A program made the position numbers and the translations under genes. A stretch of 64,000 bases of DNA from Symsagittifera roscoffensis (taxonomy: Eukaryota > Xenacoelomorpha > Acoela > Convolutidae): NCBI RefSeq assembly GCF_963678635.1, contig NC_087065.1, positions 31,314,252 through 31,378,251 of the forward strand. The letters run 5' to 3'. How positions within the stretch are numbered: the stretch's first letter is position 1; each line of letters begins with the position of its first letter. Below the pieces are notes generated by a model. The model saw only the letters and a program-made list of their open reading frames with translations. It had not been told where the DNA came from and searched no databases. This document shows positions 18,295 to 25,829 of the stretch, in pieces.

Positions 18295-20900
18295 AATTAT
18301 TAATTTTTCTCCAACTCCTTTTTCTAGTAATCTCAAATCAAAACATAAACCCTTCTCCTCGTACAGGACCACAAGATTTACTAGTAACACATTACGATTG
18401 TGAAGAAAATGAACAAAAAACACTACATAAATATGCAATAAATCAAGTATCACAATGTGAAACAGAACCACAAGCTATAGAAACCACAGATGTAATAGCA
18501 ACACTCTATTCAAAAGCCCGAGCAACAACAGTTACAGGTTATAAATTCACAGCAACATTTTCCGAAAAGAAAGTACATTGTTCACAAGTCTCGAACGGAA
18601 ACAAAAACCGACTTGACCATGAATCATTCTATCAAAGTAATATAGAACGTCTTTTACATCTCAATCCCGACGATTGTAAAAATGAATTACTTAGACTAAA
18701 CATCACACAAAATAAAAACTCCCAAAGAAAGTTAGTAAATTTTCAAGTTTTTCCAGACTCTGTACATCAATCACAACTTGAAAGACACCAAGGACATATA
18801 AAACTAGACGAAAAATACCCGTATAACGGCGCACACGGACGATTAACCTATGACCTACACGATAAACATTGGATACCACACATTGGTATAAATGACCCAT
18901 CAAACTGCAAAGCAGACACAAAAAATAAAGGATACCAAGAAATAATGTTTTTCGATTGGAAAATACAACTCGAAAAAATACAACTAACACGAGATTTATC
19001 AGATAATACAATGATCTATCAAGGAATCCGATTACCTTGTAAAAATGATCAAGGTTATTGCGACCCTACAACGAGAACACAAGCAACCATTGTTTGGTTC
19101 CCTGAAGATACATGTACAACATTTCAAGTAGCAAAAATACACGCTCGTATGATAAAATTTCACGAAAAATATTTTATACAATCAATTCCATATGAACAAG
19201 TCCATCCATCACGAAAACTAAGTTCTAATTTTAGAAACATAGACAATATAGAAAATAAATTGACACGTTTTCAAATATATCAAGAAACAGAACTTGCATG
19301 TAAATACAGGAATCCACTTCACAGAACACAATACTCTGAAATATTAGTTGAATACGAAAAAGGATTCGACATGACCACTGGAAAAATAAAAATCGACCCA
19401 TATGCCACAGGTCATCCTTTAAACGAAGGAACATCCTATATACCAGTTAATTTTGAAAAAAGCAACGGACAACCTGGTGGACATCTAAAACCCCATGACA
19501 CCAGAAGCACACGCTTACAAGAATTATCACTAATGAATACTACATATTTCGGTAATATCCACTATGATATTCATTTAGATATGAAACTAGATTATACAAT
19601 TAGCCGAATTTTTCAAGAAATGTCACTCTCCGAATTAGAAACACTACACCACCTATGCGAATTAGAACGAACACAAATATTACAATCACTTGCACTAGCA
19701 GTATTAAAAATACCCTATGCAGGATACTTATTATCTGGAAATAGATCAAATTTTTTAGACTATGAAGGAAACATCTTATGGTTTTATACTTGTACTAAAA
19801 AAGTATCACCACTATACGTTTTTGAAGATAAACGATGTTATAAAAGAATCCCTATCGTTTATAAGAATAAAGTACATTTCGTGGATACACTTTCACGAAG
19901 AACCTATTTCTGGGATACCGCAGTCCCATGTGGATCAGAAAACAGCCACAATGTAGTACAACTAAACCCTGATGAAAATAAATATTATCTTCTCACTCCA
20001 TATCCCACATTAATGCAATCACTCAAAAAATTTTCACCAGAAAGCATTCGCGCTATTGCTCGAAACCCAAATATAGACTTACAATCAATAGGAATCTATT
20101 CAAAATCAGATATTCAACATCACATTAGAACACAACAATTCCAAGAATTATTAACACAAATGGACACTATACAAAGACAATCAATAGATCAAAATTTACG
20201 CAAACTTGCAGAAACCGCAGGATTTGCCGATATCTACACGCAAGACTATAGCGGATATTTTAAAGACATTAAAGATTATATATATCTAAACGGTGAAAAA
20301 TACCGTCCCCAAGATATATCACCAATTAACATTTTTAGCTTTGTTACACTCAAAAATGAGATCCTCGATTTTCTAGGATGGCCCTACTACATCTTAGAAA
20401 AATTGACTATTTTATACGCAATGTTTAACTTTATTGGATTTCTTTTCTCACTTTTAAAAGGAATCTACAACACATGTGCTATACACACACAAGTAAACAG
20501 ACAAGCAAGTGTAGCACGCATACTATTTGCAGGATTTTTTGGAATCTTTTCTACATCTATAAACAAAATTCTTTTAGACGCACAAATAAAAGAATATAAC
20601 ACAAAAATAACAACACGACAAAATACATACGACGAAGAACATAACAATGTAGACATAACGCCAACGGCACCACAATTACCACCCCTACCAAATAATCATC
20701 CACTATCCCTAGTCCCACGAAATTTTCGAAACTTAGCCATCACACATAATCCAAATTTTCGACTCACCACATCACAAAGTCCCATTCAACATATAATGAC
20801 ACACCAGTCACAAGATGATAATACTTATGAACAAATTATTGAACAACCCCATACCACCGCTTTTCAGTCTCAAAATAATCATTTTTTTAGCCCACGATGA
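18282..20900 (+). CDS. Envelope-like glycoprotein (872 aa)
   Basis: The N-terminus is a good signal peptide (hydrophobic residues 4-18). A large Cys-containing ectodomain with N-glycosylation sites follows (for example THYDCEENE, ATFSEKKVHCSQVSNG, then FEDKRCYKRIPIVYKNKVHF and DTAVPCGSE). Hydrophobic helices near residues 710-735 and 745-765 should anchor it, and a tail of about 100 residues contains PTAP (794-797) and YEQI. No furin site of the R-X-K/R-R type is obvious. The Cys pattern reminds me of glycoproteins carried by invertebrate retroelements and related to chuvirus-type spikes; that is recollection and needs a search. The ATG lies inside the end of ORF E, and the stop overlaps the next ATG (ATGA). 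A spliced message is likely. Confidence 0.8.
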   Translation: MYILKLLIFLQLLFLVISNQNINPSPRTGPQDLLVTHYDCEENEQKTLHKYAINQVSQCETEPQAIETTDVIATLYSKARATTVTGYKFTATFSEKKVHCSQVSNGNKNRLDHESFYQSNIERLLHLNPDDCKNELLRLNITQNKNSQRKLVNFQVFPDSVHQSQLERHQGHIKLDEKYPYNGAHGRLTYDLHDKHWIPHIGINDPSNCKADTKNKGYQEIMFFDWKIQLEKIQLTRDLSDNTMIYQGIRLPCKNDQGYCDPTTRTQATIVWFPEDTCTTFQVAKIHARMIKFHEKYFIQSIPYEQVHPSRKLSSNFRNIDNIENKLTRFQIYQETELACKYRNPLHRTQYSEILVEYEKGFDMTTGKIKIDPYATGHPLNEGTSYIPVNFEKSNGQPGGHLKPHDTRSTRLQELSLMNTTYFGNIHYDIHLDMKLDYTISRIFQEMSLSELETLHHLCELERTQILQSLALAVLKIPYAGYLLSGNRSNFLDYEGNILWFYTCTKKVSPLYVFEDKRCYKRIPIVYKNKVHFVDTLSRRTYFWDTAVPCGSENSHNVVQLNPDENKYYLLTPYPTLMQSLKKFSPESIRAIARNPNIDLQSIGIYSKSDIQHHIRTQQFQELLTQMDTIQRQSIDQNLRKLAETAGFADIYTQDYSGYFKDIKDYIYLNGEKYRPQDISPINIFSFVTLKNEILDFLGWPYYILEKLTILYAMFNFIGFLFSLLKGIYNTCAIHTQVNRQASVARILFAGFFGIFSTSINKILLDAQIKEYNTKITTRQNTYDEEHNNVDITPTAPQLPPLPNNHPLSLVPRNFRNLAITHNPNFRLTTSQSPIQHIMTHQSQDDNTYEQIIEQPHTTAFQSQNNHFFSPR

Positions 20901-21676
20901 GCCGCCAACTTGGATCACTACACCGATCAAATTCCCACCCAACCAATCTTACCTCCCCAATCCCAATAATACCACTTTTTGCTTTTCCGCCACCCGATTT
21001 TCCATCTAGTAATGTAACATCAGGCATGAATTCCGACACTAATTCACACATCTCAGTTTTATATTCCATCTCACAACTCAATAACCCGAATATTGAAACC
21101 CCCGATGAATTCGCCGACTCAGAACCATCCCCATCCAATAATTTTCATAACTCTTCTAATTTTTCTCAACCCCCTTTTCAACCCATATTATCCAATAACC
21201 CTGACCCAATCACTCCCACACCCTCTTATGCTTCCCAAGTTACCCCAACCTACTCCTCATACCATTCTGACCAATCATCTCATTCTCCAGACACCCCCCG
21301 AATCTCCCCAGAGCTAGATAATTTTATTACCCTTCAACAACAACCCTACCACCTTAATACCCCAACCATAAACCAAATCTCCTTCACAATAAATTCATCC
21401 AACCCCCCTACCCCTACACCCTCTTCAAATTATACTGAATCATTAGCACCATCATCCACATCAACTGAATCTTCACTCAACACTAATAGAGCTTACCGCA
21501 CTTTTAAAAGAAAGTTCCCCAACCATCCTTTCCCAGCAAAACCAGGAACAGCCCGTGAATACATCAACCACCCCAAGCATACTAACACAAAAGAATTTTT
21601 AGCCATCACCTTACCCTCATTCCCACAATACACCTTAAACACCCCCACGACACTAACGAAACACGCAACTTCGTAG
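20897..21676 (+). CDS. Pro/Ser/Thr-rich accessory protein, N-terminal part (ORF F, 259 aa)
   Basis: ATG overlaps the envelope stop (ATGA), an arrangement that permits coupled re-initiation. The sequence is rich in Pro, Ser, Thr and Asn, including IPLFAFPPPDFPSS and ETPDEFADSEPSPS, and ends with a basic patch (RAYRTFKRKFPNHPF). Comparison with 57054-57812 shows that the reading frame of the ancestor ran on into ORF G. Here a single-base difference near 21640-21660 diverts the last dozen or so codons to a TAG at 21674. Retroelement 2 instead has an extra base slightly upstream. The intended product was therefore probably one protein of about 600 aa. Function is unknown. Confidence 0.6.
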   Translation: MSRQLGSLHRSNSHPTNLTSPIPIIPLFAFPPPDFPSSNVTSGMNSDTNSHISVLYSISQLNNPNIETPDEFADSEPSPSNNFHNSSNFSQPPFQPILSNNPDPITPTPSYASQVTPTYSSYHSDQSSHSPDTPRISPELDNFITLQQQPYHLNTPTINQISFTINSSNPPTPTPSSNYTESLAPSSTSTESSLNTNRAYRTFKRKFPNHPFPAKPGTAREYINHPKHTNTKEFLAITLPSFPQYTLNTPTTLTKHATS

Positions 21677-22701
21677 ATGAATACGTTTTAATGCCCACTC
21701 TCTCTTGGACCTCATATTATCATTTCACTAACCCTCTTTGCTTACCTTTATCTAACACTCACATCGATATAGAGCGAAATACGGACATGCTATATCGACT
21801 CACTACACCACTAACACCTAGACAATTTACTTACGTTGGATATAAAAAATCACTAAAAACACACACTGCACCTAGAGCTAACGAATATACACTCGAATAC
21901 TATGATCACAACATCATCAGAGCTAACCAAGATCAATTCTTAGACGACGATCGCTTCGCTAATCCACAAATTACCGAGAAATTTTTCATCAAGACACCAT
22001 ATACAATCACACTAAACATCTTCGACCGAAAGTTTGATCACATTATTTCAGAAGCACTAACAGACACACAAGCATACGAAAGTTTTAAAGAACGCTTCCA
22101 AATATTTTCACTAACCTTTCATTTCCTTGCACCACACGAAAGAGATTTACACTGCTCACACGATATTATGTTGCGCACTAAACAAACCCACACATATAGT
22201 TATTATCGCTTCATCCAAAATCACTTTGATCTACACACACCTTCTAGACAACCACACCATCGTTTTCAATTCATTAATTCCAAATACACTTCACCATTTT
22301 TCCTAAATTTCACATATTGTATTAAAGACACTAACCTCCATGGTATTCTTCGTAATTATGACCCCATAACCCAAATGTACATCTTCTGTCCCATCACCAA
22401 GACCTTCAACGCCGAAGAATCCCGACCCTTCCTTATCCCGCACGAGTTTGTACAACCTATAGAAATCCCAATTTTAGAATTCATCCACAACACTAAATTC
22501 AATCACAAATTATATAATCTAATCCAAAACACACCTTATGAGTTTGCAGTTGGCACTGAAGAACTAACCACTATCAAGGCACTTCAATTGCTTTGGCCAC
22601 TGCTTCAAACTAAAAATATCATCCGCATCTTAGCTAAACTACTAACAACTTCAGAACTCATTCACGACATCTTCCCCCACGGTTTTTTCCCCGACGACTA
22701 A
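21661..22701 (+). CDS. Unknown accessory protein, C-terminal part (ORF G, 336 aa from its first ATG at 21691)
   Basis: The frame is open before the ATG at 21691, and the residues ahead of it (TRNFVDEY) are conserved in retroelement 2, so 21691 is probably an internal Met. It encodes a folded-looking protein: LYRLTTPLTPRQFTYVGYKK, RANQDQFLDDDRF, SLTFHFLAPHERDLHCSHDI, FNAEESRPFLIPHEF, VGTEELTTIKALQLLWPLL. There is no signal peptide, membrane helix or motif that I recognise. The homologous frame (57830-58867) has stops but high similarity. The stop codon is followed after three bases by a splice donor. It could be a structural, regulatory or host-interaction protein. Confidence 0.6.
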   Translation, partial: TRNFVDEYVLMPTLSWTSYYHFTNPLCLPLSNTHIDIERNTDMLYRLTTPLTPRQFTYVGYKKSLKTHTAPRANEYTLEYYDHNIIRANQDQFLDDDRFANPQITEKFFIKTPYTITLNIFDRKFDHIISEALTDTQAYESFKERFQIFSLTFHFLAPHERDLHCSHDIMLRTKQTHTYSYYRFIQNHFDLHTPSRQPHHRFQFINSKYTSPFFLNFTYCIKDTNLHGILRNYDPITQMYIFCPITKTFNAEESRPFLIPHEFVQPIEIPILEFIHNTKFNHKLYNLIQNTPYEFAVGTEELTTIKALQLLWPLLQTKNIIRILAKLLTTSELIHDIFPHGFFPDD

Positions 22702-22704
22702 CAG

Positions 22705-22783
22705 GTAAGTATGAATTAAATGAATATTACTAACTAATTAAAATATTAAAAAACTCACCATACTTTATTCATGTTTTCTTTAG
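22705..22783 (+). other. Predicted 3' intron of retroelement 1
   Basis: CAG|GTAAGT begins 3 bases after the ORF G stop. A TACTAAC branch-type sequence is at 22728-22734 and a pyrimidine-rich TTTTCTTTAG ends at 22783. A second TACTAAC (23052-23058) with CGCACAG (to 23086) offers an alternative acceptor. Donor, both branch sequences and the first acceptor recur in retroelement 2 (58871-58953 and 59209-59244). Confidence 0.6.
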
Positions 22784-24289
22784 ATTTTTAGCCTTCATCC
22801 GACGATCACCTACAAAAACCACAAAAGACAAATAAAAATCGCAAATTTCATCAAACAGATTTCAAAAATTTTATTAATCTCTTACACTTATAAATTTATA
22901 AATTTAATACCAATGCAGTAAATTCATTTCTAAAATTTTCCCCCACAAGCAGTAAATCTAATTATGATGAAAATTTGTATCTTAATATTCCCCCATGACT
23001 AGCAGTAAATTTCTAAATTCTATGTAGTAAATTAAATAAATGCAAATGCAGTACTAACCTTTTGATATTTTCATTCATTCGCACAGAAATTCTATCCACA
23101 CTCGCACAGCTCGCCCACGAAGAATTGTTTAAAATAATGAATTTCAGTTTCAAGTTTTCACACTCAACAACTCTAACATATAATAACATGTTTCAAACTT
23201 TCCTTTAACCCGGTTGGAAAGGAATCATATACTAAACAAAACTAACCAACGCAGCTTACTAAATACCACAAATCATAGAATAACAGCATGACTTAGAAAA
23301 GGAAACCAACGGTACCCAAACCGAATTAACCCAGTTTAAAACTGGATAATTTATTCTTTTGAAGACTATTATAAAGTCTAAGAAAGAAATAATAAAACAC
23401 AAAAAAGTCGAAAGACAAACCCATACCACAAACAATTTGATTTTTGAAAAAAGGACACAACCAACAAAACATAAGTAAGACCACAACAAACCCAACATAA
23501 AACGTTGTCACATAACAGGACCCCTCACAAAAACCGCATGAAATCATACTCCCACTCCTGGCCTAACCCACCAGGAAGGACGTCCTGAGCATGCTCTATA
23601 GCCGGCCTAACCCACCGCGCTACATCCACGCTTTGTGACCACACCACTATTTTTAATAAGAGCTACTCAAGTGTGAGTAACTCTTCAAAATAACCGAACT
23701 AAAACAAAAAGCTTTTGTGAAAACAACTAACTAAAATCATTATTAAAAAATATTAAACTAATAAAAGTTTTATAAAATGTAAAATCACATGATGCAATAT
23801 ATAGATCAGAATACAACACCAAGGACGAACATCAAAAGACAAGACGACCCCACTACACTCGAGAGAGAATGACCAACTACAATCGATATGCCGCTCACAA
23901 TCACAACTCAAAGGATTTAGAGTACGACTTGACCTCGCAGAAAAGGACTTCATTGAACTAGACCAATGACCACCTCGATGTTCAAGTATACGTACAGATC
24001 CGAGTAACCAGGCATCCCCTCCACGCACAATCTCCACGCCATTCCCAAACTAGATCATACACAAAAGAAGTTCTCCACGCAGAACAGAAAAACCTGACAT
24101 AGCAAACCATTCTGAAATCAGATTTGAGTTTGCTGCGAAGACTTAGTCGTTGTCACAAAAAGAACACAACGTCTTAAGTCTCTAACTCCAGCTTCCTGGA
24201 ACTTCTTTAACAAAAAGGAAACAGAAGAAATAAGATGTTCGCCAAACACCAACTTCCATCATCCATCCTTCGAATTGCAAAAGAACTAT
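22784..24289 (+). other. 3' non-coding tail of retroelement 1
   Basis: No gene is seen in 1.5 kb. Near its start, CAGTAAAT recurs several times (22914-23010). A GC-rich conserved block lies at 23549-23640 (separate entry). Most of the tail is collinear with 58954-60416 in retroelement 2, so it is an element part rather than captured host DNA. Confidence 0.6.
23549..23640 (+). promoter_or_regulatory. GC-rich conserved block with a 13-bp direct repeat
   Basis: GGCCTAACCCACC occurs at 23560-23572 and 23604-23616. TCCTGG/CCAGGA can pair around the first copy, and palindromes GGACGTCC and GCATGC lie between. In retroelement 2 (59679-59770) only about three bases differ, much less than in the surrounding DNA. 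It may be an RNA export, packaging or enhancer element; this is inferred from conservation only. Confidence 0.5.
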
Positions 24290-24318
24290 TCTAAAAAACT
24301 CTGTAAAACCCGGATGGG
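24290..24318 (+). other. Plus-strand primer region before the 3' LTR
   Basis: CTCTGTAAAACCCGGATGGG directly precedes the 3' LTR and is unchanged in retroelement 2 (60426-60445). It is a poor polypurine tract, so the exact primer is uncertain. Confidence 0.45.
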
Positions 24319-24726
24319 TGGAACCTGATCTAAACTATATTTTATGATTGGATAAATTAAATGTTTTACCAATGTAAAGTATTTAATATTAACCAATCAC
24401 AATCCATCTAACTAACAACCCACTTATTTGTAAGTGCTGAAGTTACTTGTAATTTCAGCACCAGAGAGATTTGAATTTAACTTAGAAATTAGTTGGACTC
24501 TCCCGAGCACTTCAGCAGCCGCAATAAACCAGTATACCCTAGATCTATTGAGCCTAGCAGAGACTAGTTAAACAACCTGAGACTAGATAGTATAAGAGTA
24601 AGATTAGGATCGGTATTAGACTAAGAAGTTGCACGAATCTATCCGGCCGAAAATAAGATAGCGTGACGAGCAGACGGTGTACCCTATCCGAAATTACTCT
24701 ATGAGTTACACTTCGGTCCTAACTCA
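24319..24726 (+). repeat. 3' LTR of retroelement 1
   Basis: It is 408 bp, identical by reading to 5810-6217, and followed by the target duplication GTAT (24727-24730). Confidence 0.95.
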
Positions 24727-24900
24727 GTATTCCTCTGGCGTTTTGTTCCCCTAAAGCCACCCTTTGCTTAATATAAAGCCATGTTATAGCGGGCAAAGAT
24801 TGTCGTGTATTAACTGAAGTTGAATTGGCTGTTCATGTAAGTGCAAAGTGAACAATTGTTTCAAGTTGAGAATAGCGTTGGATCTGAAAATCTCGGTCAG
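24727..24900 (+). repeat. Right part of the local-repeat unit split by retroelement 1
   Basis: GTATTCCTCTGG ... GTTCCCCTAAAG ... GGGCAAAGATTGTCGTGT continues the unit interrupted at 5809 and matches the array at 25830-28590. It also matches the right flank of retroelement 2 (60848-61060), including the TGTATTAACTGA(A/G)GTTGAA stretch not found in the array units. Confidence 0.65.
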
Positions 24901-24943
24901 AAATATCCGCGCTGTCATTTTATGATTTTGTTGACTGGGGGGA

Positions 24944-25143
24944 TCAAAGGAAGGAGGGGGCGCGGAGGAAAGAGAGAAATAGTCCCATTATCGTCAGTCC
25001 CACTCCAAACAGCAATGTGAAGTATCTGTCCATTTTCCACTCCCCCATGCGCCAATAGGCCGCTATGATGAGGGATGACAGCAGTCCCCACGAACACGGA
25101 CCCACAAAACCCATCAGCACAATCAAGAGGATATAATATCTGC
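24944..25143 (-). CDS. Possible terminal exon of a host membrane-protein gene
   Basis: On the minus strand, a TTTTTGTTGTGCAG acceptor-like sequence is followed by about 65 codons with two clear membrane helices (YYILLIVLMGFVGPCSWGLL and YFTLLFGVGLTIMGLFLSFL) joined by WRMGEWKMDR, then a stop. The segment is much richer in G+C than its surroundings and its codons look like those of a host gene. No family is recognised. The equivalent place beside retroelement 2 lacks it. No upstream exon was identified, so it may be a stranded exon. Confidence 0.35.
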
Positions 25144-25169
25144 ACAACAAAAATTCCACTCAGCCACAT

Positions 25170-25829
25170 TGGTCGCTAAAAGGAGTGCAACAAAACAGCA
25201 GTCAACAGACAGTTGAAGTGACCGTAAACTAAACAAACTCTTTGATGTTTAGAAATTAATTTTTTCCAAGAAAGCTATGAGGATTTTCTGAAGCCTTTTC
25301 TCTCAATAAAAATGAGCTCTGAAGTTCAATAAGGTTTGATTATTGAATTTTTATTTTAAAGAACGAACCACGTTAAAAAAACGGATAGTGAAGCTTTTGT
25401 TCCGCTGGGAAATCCAGAGAACAATTGATTTTTTTCTACTTCCGATTTCAAATGTCAAAAAATATTAACGCTTTGATTGTTTTTGTAATAGGTGTATTTT
25501 TCCAAAAAAAAACTAGTTTTTTGTTTGGGAAATCTAAAAATTTACATGCATTTTTGCTATAGAAATTCAACCTCGTTTTTTCATGCTATTTCAGTTTTTG
25601 TGCTTGGAGAATGTTATGCTCTTCTGATCATGGTATGCATTAGAAAATTTGAAGTCAAAAAGTTAAAAACAAGAAAAAACATGGCCAACAGACAGCTAGA
25701 AAATAGGCAATGAACGCAAGTAAACAGAAAAAAGTATTGATTTTAATGAATATTAACTCGAATTTAAAAGAAAAAAATAGATACCTTGAAAAAAAAATAG
25801 AAACTAGAAGTGGATGACGTTTTTTTTTT
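25170..25829. other. AT-rich stretch, no feature seen
   Basis: It contains only short accidental ORFs and has no recognised repeat or RNA. Its start (AACAAAACAGCAGTCAACAG) resembles the right flank of retroelement 2 near 61065. Confidence 0.4.

Larger units (their letters stand above)
5810..24726 (+). mobile_element. Retroelement 1: intact-looking 18.9-kb Ty3/gypsy-type element with envelope and accessory genes
   Basis: The element has two 408-bp LTRs that appear identical, begin TG and end CA, and are flanked by GTAT on both sides (5806-5809, 24727-24730). Inside are a primer-binding site, a 1.2-kb structured leader with two ORFs, Gag-Pol, membrane-protein, no-ATG, envelope-like and unknown genes, and a 1.5-kb 3' non-coding tail. 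The size is several times that of a usual Ty3/gypsy element (5-9 kb, general knowledge). The sense strand is rich in A and poor in G. Identical LTRs and mostly open frames imply a recent insertion. The one visible defect is the frame break between the two last ORFs. Confidence 0.93.

Noticed and set aside
23560-23640. Minus-strand reading of the GC-rich block as a tRNA-derived SINE
   Set aside because: GTAGCGCGGTGGGTTAG resembles an A box, but no B box follows and the block is at the same element position in both copies.
24915-25169. Longer minus-strand ORF in the frame next to the two-helix exon
   Set aside because: Its product lacks the hydrophobic pattern, and the acceptor fits the other frame.
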